A stretch of 26,573 nucleotides of DNA from Gemmatimonadales bacterium (GCA_013812695.1 JACCSZ010000020.1:1-26573), one strand, 5' to 3'. Shown: positions 15,264 to 24,060, numbered from the stretch's first letter. Made by a program: numbers and translations. Notes: a model not told the origin generated them from the letters alone.

Positions 15264-18200
15264 TTACTTCACCGCCGCCTTGAGCGCCCGCACCAGCGCG
15301 GGCACGATCGGCTCGCCGCCCAGGCGCAGGAGCCGGAGCGAGAGCGGGACGGTGCGCCGCACCTCCGCGGCGAGTTGCACGTCGTCCAGGGCCGAGGTGA
15401 GCCCGGCGAGCCGCGGTGCCGTTCCGGCCCGATACGTCAGCCGCGCCTCGTCGCCTCGGACGAGCACGTGCTGAAGGCCGAGCCCCGCTCCCAGGACGCG
15501 AAGCCGCGTCATGTCGAGCAGCGTCTCGGCCTCGACCGGCAGCGGTCCGAAGCGCTCGCGCAGTTCATCACGAAGCCCATCAATGTCACCTGCCGACATG
15601 ACCCGCGCCAGTCGCCGATACAGGTCCAGCTTGATGTCGTCGTCGGGCACGAAGCCGTCGGGCAGGTGGGCCGGCCGATCGAGCACCACGTCGGGAGGCG
15701 CCGGCTGCTCCTTCCCACCCTGGCCGCGAAGCGCCTTCACGGTCTCCTCCAGCCACCGCATGTACAGGTCGAAGCCGACCGCCTGCGCGTGCCCCGACTG
15801 CTCGGCCCCCAGCAGGTTGCCCGCACCCCTGATCTCCAGATCCTTGAGGGCGATGCGGTAGCCGGCGCCGAGATCGGTATGATGCTCGAGCACCTTCAAC
15901 CGTTCCTCGGCATCGGTATCGATCGCGTCGGGCACGAGCAGATAGCAGTACGCCCGCCGGTGGCTCCGGCCCACGCGGCCGCGGAGCTGGTAGAGCTGGG
16001 CCAGTCCGAACCGGTGTGCGTCGTGGACGACCATCGTGTTGGCGTTGGGCACGTCCAGCCCGGACTCCACGATCATCGTGGAGACGAGGATGTCGACCTC
16101 GCCGGCCACGAAGCCGCGCATCACCGCCTCGAGCTGCTCCGCGGCCATCTGGCCGTGCGCCACCCCCACCCGCGCCCGCGGCGCCAGCGACTGAACCTTG
16201 GCCGCGATGGTATCGATCGTCTCGATCCGGTTGTGGACGGCGAACACCTGTCCGCCGCGGTCGGTTTCCCGCGCGAACGCCTCCTCGAGCAGGCCGTCAT
16301 CCCACGGTTCCACGAAGGTCAGGATGGGCGAGCGGTCGCGCGGGGGGGTCTCGATGAGGGTGAGATCGCGGAGGCCGGCGAGGGACAGGTGGAGGGTGCG
16401 CGGGATCGGCGTAGCGGTGAGCGTCAGGACGTCCACCGCCAGCCGCAGCGCCTTGAGGCGCTCCTTGTGCTTCACGCCGAAGCGGTGCTCCTCGTCCACG
16501 ATCAGCAGGCCCAGGTCGTGAAAGAGCACGTCCTTGGACAGCAGCCGATGGGTGCCGATGACGATGTCGATGCGCCCTGCCGCGAGCCGCTCGAGCGCGG
16601 CCTTCTGCTCCTTGGGCGTCCGGAACCGCGAGAGCACCTCGATGGTGACCGGGAAATCGGCCAGACGCTCGATGAAGGTCCGCCCGTGCTGCTCGGCCAA
16701 GATGGTGGTCGGCACCAGCACCGCCACCTGCTTCCCGCCCTGCACCGCCTTGAACGCCGCCCGCACCGCGATCTCGGTCTTGCCGTAGCCCACATCGCCG
16801 ACCAGCAGGCGGTCCATCGGGCGCGGGCGCTCCATGTCGGCCTTGACCTCCTCGGTGGCCTTTCGCTGGTCGGGCGTGTCCTCGTAGAGAAAGCTCGACT
16901 CCAGCTCGCGCTGCCACCGGGCGTCGGGCGGAAACGCGTAGCCGCCGGTCACGGTGCGACGCGCATACAGGTCGAGCAGCTCGGCGGCCATCTGGTTGAT
17001 GGCCTGGCGGGTCTTCTCGCGCACCCGGGCCCACGACGAGCCGCCGAGCCGGTGGAGCTTGGGCGGGGGACGGTCGCCGTCTTCGCCGGCGGAGCGATAG
17101 CGCTCGAGCTGGTCGAGCCGGTAGAGCGGCACGTTCAGCCGGTCGCCGCCCTCGTACTCGACGATCGCCACCTCGAGCGTGGACTCGCCGGCGGTGATGG
17201 TCTGCACGCCCCGGTAGATCCCGATCCCGTGGTCGAGGTGCACCACGTAGTCACCCTCGGCGAGCGCGCCTGTCGCCGCCGAGGGCGCCGCCTGCCGGTA
17301 GCGCCGGGCGCGGCGGAGCCGCCGCGCCCGGCGGAAGATCTCGTGATCGGTGAGCACCCGGAGGGTCGGCATCACGAAGCCGCCGTCGAGCGCCCCGATC
17401 GCCAGGGTGGCGCGCGTGCCGCCGCGGCTGCCCTCCTCCAGCAGCTCTTCGAGCCGCTCGAGCTGGCCTTCGTTGTCGCACAGGATGAGGGTCGGGGGCG
17501 CGCCGAACAGGAGGGCGCGCAGGCGGTTGAGGTCGCGGTCGATCCGCTCGGGCGGGAAGAAGCCGAACTGCAGATCGATCCGGTCGTCGCGGAGCAGGAG
17601 CCGCGGAAAGGCGCCGATGCGCTCGTCCCAGCGCTCGGGGGGCTCGAGGATGTCGTCGCGCCCCGGCACATCCTCGCCCAGCCGCCGGGCCACGTCGAGG
17701 TGGTGTTGCGCCTCGTTCCAGGCGCGGCGCACCTCGTCGCGGTCGGGGCCCGCGGCTTCTTCGATGACGATCGTGTCGGAAGGCAGCAGCTCCAGCAACG
17801 TCCGCCGCTGGAGCGGACCATGGCCCGGATCCTCGGTGCCCGCGCCCTCCCGCTCGGCGTTCCCGTCCTCGCGCATCGCGGCCGTCGAGATGGGCAGGAT
17901 CGTGACCTCATTCAGCTCGTGCAGCGAGCGCTGGGTCGTGAGGTCGAACCCGCGGAGTGACGACACGTCGTCTCCCCACCACTCGAGTCTCGCCGGGCTC
18001 GCCATGCCGAACCCGTAGACGTCCAGGATCCCGCCCCGCACGCTGAATTCGGCCACCTCGGTGACGGTCGGGACCCGCTGGTAGCCCATGCGCTCGAGCG
18101 TCCGCGCCACATCCCCCGGCGGCCGGCGCTCGCCGGCGGCGAGCCGGAGCCGGAGCCGCTCGAGCGCCGCCGGCACGAGCGTCCGCTCGGCGGTGGCGCG

Positions 18201-18566
18201 CGCCGTCGTAACCAGCACCCGCAGGCGTCCCTGCAGCAGTGCCTCGATCGTCTCCGCGCGCTCCCCGGCGATCTCGTAGTGCGGCTCGTCTTCGCCGAGT
18301 GCCTCGCGCTGCGGATAGAGCGCCACGCCCTCATCGGTCAGATACGTCAGATCGGTGAGCCACCGCTCCGCCTCGCCCGGAGTCGGCGCGACGATGGTGA
18401 GCAGCCGCTGCGCGAAGCGCGAGGTCAACCACGCGGCCAGCACCGCGCCGCTCGACCCGGCCAGGCCGCCCAACCGGAGCACGCCGCCGCGCGCAGGCAG
18501 TCGCTCGGCGAGGTCGATGGTCGCGGGGGCGCGGGAGAACGCATCGAGCACCGGCCGGAGCTTCAT
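15264..18566 (-). CDS. mfd: Transcription-repair coupling factor Mfd
   Basis: Mfd removes RNA polymerase stalled at DNA lesions and recruits UvrA for excision repair. The 1100-residue protein has the expected order: a UvrB-like N-terminal module (about 1-330), the RNA-polymerase-interacting domain near 435-500 (DYVVHLDHGIGIYRGVQTI, DRLNVPLYRLDQLERY), the RecG-like SF2 translocase with Walker A GDVGYGKTE (about 585) and DEEH box (about 690), then TATPIPRTLHLSLAGLRDL, and the C-terminal D7 domain. I chose ATG 18566 because it overlaps the stop of the BatA-like gene as ATGA; a GTG at 18584 would add six residues. It lies in the middle of the minus-strand block, so it is probably expressed with the vWA module and the chaperones. 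Confidence 0.97.
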   Translation of the reverse strand: MKLRPVLDAFSRAPATIDLAERLPARGGVLRLGGLAGSSGAVLAAWLTSRFAQRLLTIVAPTPGEAERWLTDLTYLTDEGVALYPQREALGEDEPHYEIAGERAETIEALLQGRLRVLVTTARATAERTLVPAALERLRLRLAAGERRPPGDVARTLERMGYQRVPTVTEVAEFSVRGGILDVYGFGMASPARLEWWGDDVSSLRGFDLTTQRSLHELNEVTILPISTAAMREDGNAEREGAGTEDPGHGPLQRRTLLELLPSDTIVIEEAAGPDRDEVRRAWNEAQHHLDVARRLGEDVPGRDDILEPPERWDERIGAFPRLLLRDDRIDLQFGFFPPERIDRDLNRLRALLFGAPPTLILCDNEGQLERLEELLEEGSRGGTRATLAIGALDGGFVMPTLRVLTDHEIFRRARRLRRARRYRQAAPSAATGALAEGDYVVHLDHGIGIYRGVQTITAGESTLEVAIVEYEGGDRLNVPLYRLDQLERYRSAGEDGDRPPPKLHRLGGSSWARVREKTRQAINQMAAELLDLYARRTVTGGYAFPPDARWQRELESSFLYEDTPDQRKATEEVKADMERPRPMDRLLVGDVGYGKTEIAVRAAFKAVQGGKQVAVLVPTTILAEQHGRTFIERLADFPVTIEVLSRFRTPKEQKAALERLAAGRIDIVIGTHRLLSKDVLFHDLGLLIVDEEHRFGVKHKERLKALRLAVDVLTLTATPIPRTLHLSLAGLRDLTLIETPPRDRSPILTFVEPWDDGLLEEAFARETDRGGQVFAVHNRIETIDTIAAKVQSLAPRARVGVAHGQMAAEQLEAVMRGFVAGEVDILVSTMIVESGLDVPNANTMVVHDAHRFGLAQLYQLRGRVGRSHRRAYCYLLVPDAIDTDAEERLKVLEHHTDLGAGYRIALKDLEIRGAGNLLGAEQSGHAQAVGFDLYMRWLEETVKALRGQGGKEQPAPPDVVLDRPAHLPDGFVPDDDIKLDLYRRLARVMSAGDIDGLRDELRERFGPLPVEAETLLDMTRLRVLGAGLGLQHVLVRGDEARLTYRAGTAPRLAGLTSALDDVQLAAEVRRTVPLSLRLLRLGGEPIVPALVRALKAAVK

Positions 18567-20350
18567 CGGGCCTGCCGCTTCCACAGGCTAGCCAGCGCGG
18601 TTTCGGCCAGCGCGAGCAGCAGCGCGGCCCAGAGCAGCGGGCCTCGCAGGTCGCCGCGCGCGGCGGAGTTGAAGACCTCGCCCGGGACGTCCTCGAGCGC
18701 GACGATCCGCGCATTGCTCCAGAGCGTCCGGGCCTGCCCGTCGGGCGCGGCCGCCAGCAGCGATTCGCGCGGATCGATATTGGCCGCGATCGCTCCGACG
18801 GTGTCCGCGCCGGCGACGAGGTAGTATGCCCCGGGCTCCCCCGGCCGGAAGACGCCGCCGCCCTCGACCGGCCACTCCCGCTCACCCTGCCGCACCTCCG
18901 AGACGAGGTCGGGCAGCGGCACCGCGTCGCCCGGCGCGCCGTCGGCGAGCGCCACTTCGCCCCGCGCCAGGCGGTTCAGCAGCGCGTCCATGAACGGCAT
19001 GAATCCGGCCGACACCGGCAGATCGGTCCATGCCGGATCCAGCCGGCTGCCGAGCAGCACGACGTTGCCGCTCCGCACCAGCCAGGGCGCGCCGGCCACC
19101 GTCGCCAGCACGCCCGTGCGCCCGCTCTGCGCCGACTGCAACTGGAAGCGCCGAACTACGCGCACGCGACCCACCAGCACGCCGCTGTCGGTGGTGGCTG
19201 TCCCGTCGACCGGCGCGCCATAGCGCCACGCCACCCCGCGTGCGGCGAGCGCACGGTTGAGCGCGCCCAGGCCGGCCGGATCCTCGGGCGGCTGCACAAT
19301 CGAGCTCCCCCGCGCGAGCCGGCCGAGCGTCACCTCGGTTCCGCGGGTGATCCGGCGGTTGGCTTCGAGCACCTCGCAGGCGGCGGCCGCGAACCGGCTG
19401 GAGGAGTCCCAGTCGACTCGCGCCACCGGGGCCACCCGAACGACGCCGACTCGGTGATCATCGAGCCGAAGCTCGTCGGGATCGAGCTCCGCCTCAGCGC
19501 TCCACCATCCGCTCGGCACGCCGGAGACGGCCAGTATCGCCGCGCCGCCCACGCGCGCCAGCGCCTGGCGCGACGGGCGCGCGCCCAAGCGGGCGCTCAC
19601 GGGTGTGGCGCCGCCCGAGTCGCCGGCCAGCGCGACGACCAGCCGCCCCCCGGCCGCGCCCCACGGCTGCGGGCCGGTTTCCATGCGGGAGATCCCGACG
19701 TTGGCGGGCGGCGGCGCCGCCGGCCGGCCGACCACCAGCGGCACCCGGAGCTCGGCCGGCGCGAGTGCGCTCGCCTGCAGGTCGGTAAGCAGGGCGATCT
19801 CGCCGGGCCGCGACGCACCGGCGAGGATCTCGCCCGCCACCCCGAGTGCCGCGCCCAAGTCCAGACGTCGCGGCGACACGGTCAGCGCGCCGACCTGCTC
19901 GATCAGGGTTTCCGGGTCGCCGCGCCGCGGAACGCCGTCCGCCGCGAGCAACCAGAGCGCATCGTCGGCGGTCGCGCGGGCCAGCACCCCGCGCCCCGCC
20001 GCCTGAAGCTGCGTCAGGCGCGCGGTGCCCTCGACGATGACACCGCTGCTGGGCGAATTGTCGACCACGAGCACGAGCGCGCCGGGCGCGTGGCCGGCCA
20101 TGCCGCTCCGAGGCAGCGTGGGCCCCGCGGCCGCGAGCACGAGTGCGATGATGAGCAGCGTCCGGAGCAGCAGCAGCAGGAGATGCTGCAGCTTCAGGCG
20201 GCGCTGATGCTCGCGCGTGGTGGTGATGAGATACCGCACCGCCGGGAACAGCACGGTCGGCGGCTCGCGGCGGGCCAGCAGGTGGAGGAGGATGGGGATG
20301 GCGGCGGCCAGGAGGCCGGCGAGCGCCCACGGGTGCAGAAATCCGATCAT
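18563..20350 (-). CDS. BatA-domain/vWA membrane protein
   Basis: The 595-residue protein begins with the BatA (aerotolerance regulator N-terminal) domain: MIGFLHPWALAGLLAAAIPILLHLLARREP, a first membrane segment, then FPAVRYL and LKLQHLLLLLLRTLLIIALVLAAAGP, a second one. A von Willebrand A-like domain follows (about 90-200) with a MIDAS-type DNSPS motif (LVLVVDNSPSSG). A long extracytoplasmic region and a last membrane helix (LLWAALLLALAETALASL, about 572-590) complete it. Such proteins pair with DUF58 proteins and MoxR ATPases in Bat-type stress modules of unclear mechanism. Its ATG overlaps the DUF58 stop (ATGA), and its own stop overlaps the mfd start (ATGA). Confidence 0.85.
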   Translation of the reverse strand: MIGFLHPWALAGLLAAAIPILLHLLARREPPTVLFPAVRYLITTTREHQRRLKLQHLLLLLLRTLLIIALVLAAAGPTLPRSGMAGHAPGALVLVVDNSPSSGVIVEGTARLTQLQAAGRGVLARATADDALWLLAADGVPRRGDPETLIEQVGALTVSPRRLDLGAALGVAGEILAGASRPGEIALLTDLQASALAPAELRVPLVVGRPAAPPPANVGISRMETGPQPWGAAGGRLVVALAGDSGGATPVSARLGARPSRQALARVGGAAILAVSGVPSGWWSAEAELDPDELRLDDHRVGVVRVAPVARVDWDSSSRFAAAACEVLEANRRITRGTEVTLGRLARGSSIVQPPEDPAGLGALNRALAARGVAWRYGAPVDGTATTDSGVLVGRVRVVRRFQLQSAQSGRTGVLATVAGAPWLVRSGNVVLLGSRLDPAWTDLPVSAGFMPFMDALLNRLARGEVALADGAPGDAVPLPDLVSEVRQGEREWPVEGGGVFRPGEPGAYYLVAGADTVGAIAANIDPRESLLAAAPDGQARTLWSNARIVALEDVPGEVFNSAARGDLRGPLLWAALLLALAETALASLWKRQAR

Positions 20351-21273
20351 GCCGCCCGCGACGATGGAGCCAGCGCCTCACGCAGCACGACGCCGTACGG
20401 CGTGTCGGTCGTCACCCGATGGTAGGCGATGCCGTGCCGCCGGCACGCGAGGCGCCACTCGTGCACCACGGCGCGCACCGTGTCCCGGTAGGGACCGGCC
20501 CAGTCGCGGGGACGCAGCACAACCGCCGCACGGGTTTCCGGGTCCTCGAACCGGGCTTCCGCCGGGCCGCCGAGCGTGACCTCGGCCGGATCCATCAGGT
20601 GCAGCACCAGCACCTGGTGGCCGCGGTGGCGCAGGAAGCGGAGCGCCTTGAGCGCGAGCTCCCGGTCGAGCAGCAGGTCGGACACGAACACCACGAGGCC
20701 GCGGCGGCGAAGCTGGTGCACCACGCGGCGGAGCGCGGGTTCGGCGGCCGTCCCTTGACCCGCCTCGAGCGCGCTGAGGGTGGCAAGGAGCTGGCGCCAG
20801 TGGCTCAGCCGCGCCCGCGGCGGCAGCACCGTGCGCACGTCGTCGTCGAAGGTGATGAGGCCGGTCGCGTCCCGCTGCCGAAGCAGCACCAGAGACAGCG
20901 CGGCGATCAGCCGCTGGGCGTACGCCAGCTTGGGGAGGGTCAGCTCGGCGTTTCCGCTCCATGCCATCGAGCGGCTCGCGTCGCACACCACCATCGCGCG
21001 CAGGTTGGTTTCCTCTTCGAACTGCTTCACGTACAACCGATCGTTTCGGCCGAGGATCTTCCAGTCGACGTAGCGCAGATCGTCGCCGGGCTGGTACATC
21101 CGGTGCTCGGCGAACTCCACGGAAAAGCCGCGCCGGGGCGACCGGTGCAAGCCGGAGAGAAAGCCCTCGACGACGCCTTCGGTGATCACCTCGAGCCGGC
21201 CAAGCTTCGAGACCTCGAGCGGGTCGAGCAGATCGAGGCGCGGGCGGGCAGCGGTGGCAGCAGGACGATCCAT
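20347..21273 (-). CDS. DUF58 (vWA-like) protein
   Basis: The 308-residue protein has the DUF58 signature YQPGDDLRYVDWKILGRNDRLYVKQFEEE (about residues 59-87), followed by a vWA-like strand with a DASRSM motif (about 98-103) and the rest of a Rossmann-like domain (LVVFVSDLLLD near 190). There is no signal peptide or membrane segment, so it is cytoplasmic. DUF58 proteins act with MoxR-type AAA ATPases and membrane BatA/BatB proteins. The BatA-like partner overlaps directly downstream, but no moxR gene is next to it here; the upstream neighbour is a divergent peptidase gene. A good candidate promoter lies just before the ATG. Confidence 0.9.
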   Translation of the reverse strand: MDRPAATAARPRLDLLDPLEVSKLGRLEVITEGVVEGFLSGLHRSPRRGFSVEFAEHRMYQPGDDLRYVDWKILGRNDRLYVKQFEEETNLRAMVVCDASRSMAWSGNAELTLPKLAYAQRLIAALSLVLLRQRDATGLITFDDDVRTVLPPRARLSHWRQLLATLSALEAGQGTAAEPALRRVVHQLRRRGLVVFVSDLLLDRELALKALRFLRHRGHQVLVLHLMDPAEVTLGGPAEARFEDPETRAAVVLRPRDWAGPYRDTVRAVVHEWRLACRRHGIAYHRVTTDTPYGVVLREALAPSSRAA

Positions 21274-21282
21274 GCAGGGTCA

Positions 21283-21311
21283 ATCGTAGGGGGATGCGGG
21301 GTCGGAGGCAA
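21283..21311 (-). promoter_or_regulatory. Candidate promoter of the DUF58-BatA-mfd block
   Basis: On the minus strand TTGCCT (21311-21306) and TACGAT (21288-21283) each match the sigma-70 consensus in four of six bases and are exactly 17 bases apart. Nine bases separate the -10 box from the DUF58 ATG, so the leader would be absent or only a few bases long. There is no Shine-Dalgarno, consistent with leaderless initiation. This may drive the whole minus-strand block down to pdxA. Confidence 0.5.
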
Positions 21312-21354
21312 TCGGCTGGCTGCGGTCCCGTGCGTGAGTGCCGGCGACCCCGGC

Positions 21355-21360
21355 TATACT
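21355..21360 (+). promoter_or_regulatory. -10 element of the M28 peptidase gene
   Basis: TATACT matches the -10 consensus in five of six bases and lies 51 bases before the peptidase ATG in the divergent gap. No good -35 box is found 16-18 bases upstream. Confidence 0.4.
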
Positions 21361-21411
21361 CCGCCGAGGGATCGACCGTCGCCGCCACCCCCACTTCAGG
21401 ACCGTCACCGC

Positions 21412-22962
21412 ATGCGCCGTTTCTCCGCTCACGGGTTGGTCCTCGCGCTCGGCCTCGCGGTAGTGCCCAGGCCGCTCGACGCCCAGGCCGCCGCCTCCGG
21501 ATCGACCCGTGCGGCCGCCACGATCACCGCGGCGGATGTCGCGCGCCGCGTCGGTATCATCGCCGACGATTCGATGCTGGGACGCGACACACCGAGCCGA
21601 GGACTCGACCTGACGGCTCGGTACGTCGCGGACCAGTTCCGGAGATTCGGCCTCCGGCCCGGCGGCGACGAGGGTGGCTGGCATCAGCGCTACCCCATCA
21701 GGCGCCGGCGCTTCGACCGCGAGGCATCCCGGGTGCTCCTGGCGGCCAACGGCGTCGAGGCGGAGGTCCGGTTCGACCGCACCGCGCGCTATCTCCAGGG
21801 GACGATCCCCGCCGAGCCGACCACCGGTCCCGCCGTCCTCGTGGGCGGTGCGCTCGACGCGGACGCCGTCGGCCGGATGCCGCTCCGCGACAAGGTCGTG
21901 GTCTACGTGTCCGATTTCGCCGCGCCACCATCCGACCGGGCCATCCAGGTGGCCCGTGCCATCCGCCTCGGTGCGCCCCGCGCCGTGCTGCTCGTGGCCA
22001 ACCTCGAGCCCCAGGCCTTTGCCGCGCGGATCCCGCGGACGATGGCGCCCCGGACTGCCGTCGACCTCAAACTGGTGAGCCCGCCCCACGTCGAGGTCAC
22101 CGAGGCCGCGGTTTCGCGGGTGCTACGCGCGGCGAACGTCGACCTGCACGCGGTCCGGAGCGCTACGACGCCCGTCTACCGCGCGCTCGCGGACCTGCGC
22201 ATCCGCCTGGAGCTCCGGGATTCGGTGCTGGGGTCGCTCACCGCCCCGAATACGATCGGCATTCTCGAGGGCAGCGATTCCGCGCGCAAGCGGGAGTATC
22301 TGGTCTACTCCGCGCACATGGACCACATCGGGATCACGCCGGGACGCGCCGACAGCATCAACAACGGCGCGGACGACGATGCGTCGGGAACGGCGGGGGT
22401 GATCGAGCTGGCGCAGGCGTTCAGCCGGCCGGGTGCGCGGCCCAGGCGCTCCATCATCTTTCTGACGGTGAGTGGCGAGGAGAAAGGGTTGTGGGGCAGC
22501 CGGTATTTCAGCGAGCATCCGACCGTGCCGATCAGCCAGATCGTGGCCAACCTCAACATCGACATGATCGGACGGAACTGGCGGGATACGATCGTGGCCA
22601 TCGGCAAGGAGCACTCGGACCTCGGCGCCACGCTCGACCGGGTGAACCGCGCCCATCCGGAGCTTCGCATGACCGCCATCGACGACCGCTGGCCCGAGGA
22701 GCGGTTCTACTTTCGATCGGACCACTACAACTTTGCGCGGAAGGGCGTCCCGATCCTGTTTTTCTTCAACGGCGTCCATCCGGACTATCACCAGGTGACC
22801 GACTCGCCCGAGAAGATCGACGCGGAGAAGGAGGCCCGGATTCTCCGTCTGCTCTATCATCTTGGCCGTGAGATCGGCGACGCGCCCGAGCGCCCGAAGT
22901 GGAACCCGGAAAGTTACCGGGAGATCGTGGACGACCCGGTGCGGCCGCGCTTGTCACCCTGA
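21412..22962 (+). CDS. Secreted M28-family zinc metallopeptidase
   Basis: The 516-residue protein has a Sec signal peptide (MRRFSAHGLVLALGLAVVP..., cleavage near PLDA-QA, residue 24). A PA-like insert domain lies at about 110-230, inside an M28 aminopeptidase fold. The two-zinc site is complete: H302 (YSAHMDHIG), an Asp of NNGADDDASG (321-323), E356/E357 (SGEEKGLWGS), D384 (NIDMIGR) and H438 (SDHYNF). Family members trim N-terminal residues from peptides outside the cytoplasm. I chose ATG 21412 because it opens the signal peptide; the frame is open far upstream only as a shadow of the DUF58 gene. The TGA stop is inside the left arm of the palindromic repeat. The gene is divergent from DUF58 and convergent with the EamA gene. 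Confidence 0.93.
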   Translation: MRRFSAHGLVLALGLAVVPRPLDAQAAASGSTRAAATITAADVARRVGIIADDSMLGRDTPSRGLDLTARYVADQFRRFGLRPGGDEGGWHQRYPIRRRRFDREASRVLLAANGVEAEVRFDRTARYLQGTIPAEPTTGPAVLVGGALDADAVGRMPLRDKVVVYVSDFAAPPSDRAIQVARAIRLGAPRAVLLVANLEPQAFAARIPRTMAPRTAVDLKLVSPPHVEVTEAAVSRVLRAANVDLHAVRSATTPVYRALADLRIRLELRDSVLGSLTAPNTIGILEGSDSARKREYLVYSAHMDHIGITPGRADSINNGADDDASGTAGVIELAQAFSRPGARPRRSIIFLTVSGEEKGLWGSRYFSEHPTVPISQIVANLNIDMIGRNWRDTIVAIGKEHSDLGATLDRVNRAHPELRMTAIDDRWPEERFYFRSDHYNFARKGVPILFFFNGVHPDYHQVTDSPEKIDAEKEARILRLLYHLGREIGDAPERPKWNPESYREIVDDPVRPRLSP

Positions 22963-23018
22963 GCGCAGCGAAGGGGGCATGATTCAGGGGCATGCCCCTC
23001 GCTGCGCTCAGAATGACA
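22952..23018. repeat. REP-like palindromic repeat, copy B (contains peptidase stop codon)
   Basis: The left arm (22952-22981) and right arm (22991-23018) are near-perfect inverted copies built on TGTCA-nn-CTGAGCGCAGCGA-GGGG-CATG. They have a 9-base loop, one two-base mismatch and one single-base indel. The core CTGAGCGCAGCGAAGGGG matches copy A at 6964-7012 in 17 of 18 bases. The plus-strand CCCTGAG provides the peptidase TGA. The element fills almost the whole gap between two convergent genes and would act as a strong hairpin for both transcripts. Confidence 0.85.
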
Positions 23019-23032
23019 GGCACCTGCGTTCC

Positions 23033-23929
23033 CTACCACCGCGCCAGCAGCACCCCCGCGATGATGAGCACCGCGCCGGCTCCCTGCAGCGGCCGCGGCT
23101 GCTCGCCGAGCATGATCCACGCGGCACCGACGGCGATCAGCGGCGTCACGCACATGTAGATCGCGGTACGGGTCCCGCCCACGGCCTGCACGCTCCGGTT
23201 CCACAGCAGGTACGCCAGCACGAGCGAGAACACCGTCGCGTAGAATAGCGCGCCCCACGCCGTGGCCGGCACGGCACCCCACTCCATCCGCACCAGTCCC
23301 GGCAGGCCCGCCAGCACGAGCAGCGGGGTCCCTGCGATCGTCGTCACCGTCGTGACCCGGAGCGGGCTGAAGCCGGCCGGCAGCTTCCGCAGTCCAACGG
23401 TATAGCCGGCCCAGCAGAGGACCGCGAGCACCGTGAGCAAATCGCCGCGCAAGGTCACCGCCGACAGCTGCACACCGCGGGTGGCGATGACCAGCACCAC
23501 GCCCAACGTGCCCAGCACGATGCCTCCCCACATCCGCCGCGTGATGCGCTCGAGACCGAGCACGCCCGCGAACACCGCGACCACGGTCGGCACCGTCGCC
23601 AGGATGAGCGAGCTGTTCGTGGCCGTCGTGTACGCGAGGCCCAGGACGAACGCGATCTGGTAGAGCGTGTTCCCCACGATCCCCAGCACGATCAGCCGGC
23701 GCACTTCGGCCGGCGGCGGCGCGGCCGTCCCTTCCGTCGCGCGCAGCACGGCCCACAGCAGCAGGCTCGCGAGCGCGAACCGGATCGCCGTGAACGGGAG
23801 CGCAGGGATCTGTTCGATGGCGAGCTTGGTGACGCTGAAGTTGACGCCCCAGATCAGGCAGACGAGCAGCATGCCCGCGTCCCGGGCGGTCAGATGAAAG
23901 GGCGTTCTGGCAGGCAGGGGGCTCGACAC
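23033..23929 (-). CDS. EamA/DMT-superfamily transporter
   Basis: The 298-residue protein has ten predicted membrane helices in two EamA repeats (about 17-145 and 160-298). Landmarks are LVCLIWGVNFSVTKLAIEQIPALPFTAIRF in the first repeat, the mid-protein GGIVLGTLGVVLV, and the closing LLWNRSVQAVGGTRTAIYM and LGEQPRPLQGAGAVLIIAGVLL. DMT proteins export amino acids, metabolites or drugs; the substrate cannot be read from sequence. The start is a GTG at 23929 with no clear Shine-Dalgarno; the next in-frame Met is residue 20, inside the first helix. It is convergent with the peptidase gene and divergent from lepA. Confidence 0.92.
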   Translation of the reverse strand: MSSPLPARTPFHLTARDAGMLLVCLIWGVNFSVTKLAIEQIPALPFTAIRFALASLLLWAVLRATEGTAAPPPAEVRRLIVLGIVGNTLYQIAFVLGLAYTTATNSSLILATVPTVVAVFAGVLGLERITRRMWGGIVLGTLGVVLVIATRGVQLSAVTLRGDLLTVLAVLCWAGYTVGLRKLPAGFSPLRVTTVTTIAGTPLLVLAGLPGLVRMEWGAVPATAWGALFYATVFSLVLAYLLWNRSVQAVGGTRTAIYMCVTPLIAVGAAWIMLGEQPRPLQGAGAVLIIAGVLLARW

Positions 23930-24007
23930 GGCAGAAGATTAACACGCCCTGCAACCCCATCGGTCTGTCCGCTGCCCGCCCGCCGGTCCAACTTTCCGTC
24001 CGCCCAC

Positions 24008-24039
24008 CTTCCGTCTTTCCGTCTGTCCGTCTTTCCACC
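24008..24039. repeat. Degenerate tandem octamer (TTTCCGTC) in the lepA upstream region
   Basis: Four adjacent 8-base units read CTTCCGTC, TTTCCGTC, TGTCCGTC and TTTCCACC, with another TTTCCGTC nearby at 23993-24000. The strand is almost pure pyrimidine for about 50 bases. It ends ten bases before the lepA -10 element and occupies the place where a -35 box would be expected. Confidence 0.6.
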
Positions 24040-24048
24040 CCCCCGCCT

Positions 24049-24054
24049 TATATT
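24049..24054 (+). promoter_or_regulatory. -10 element of lepA (leaderless start suspected)
   Basis: TATATT, the only AT-rich patch in the gap, is followed by CCCGCC and then the lepA ATG. A start point about seven bases downstream would fall on the A of the ATG, and no Shine-Dalgarno exists. A -35 consensus is not visible in the pyrimidine tract. Confidence 0.45.
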
Positions 24055-24060
24055 CCCGCC

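Noticed and set aside
15375..17960. 861-codon plus-strand frame opposite mfd
   Set aside because: It is an antisense shadow in GC-rich DNA; mfd on the minus strand has all domain motifs.
20419..21411. N-terminal extension of the M28 peptidase frame
   Set aside because: This stretch is antisense to DUF58 and precedes a clear signal peptide at 21412.
22914..24038. 374-codon minus-strand frame overlapping the EamA gene
   Set aside because: It is another frame of the EamA gene region, beginning in the octamer repeats (TDGKTEGGRTE) and without hydrophobic helices.
23993..24039. CRISPR-like array
   Set aside because: The units are 8 bases, directly adjacent and degenerate, with no spacers and no cas genes.
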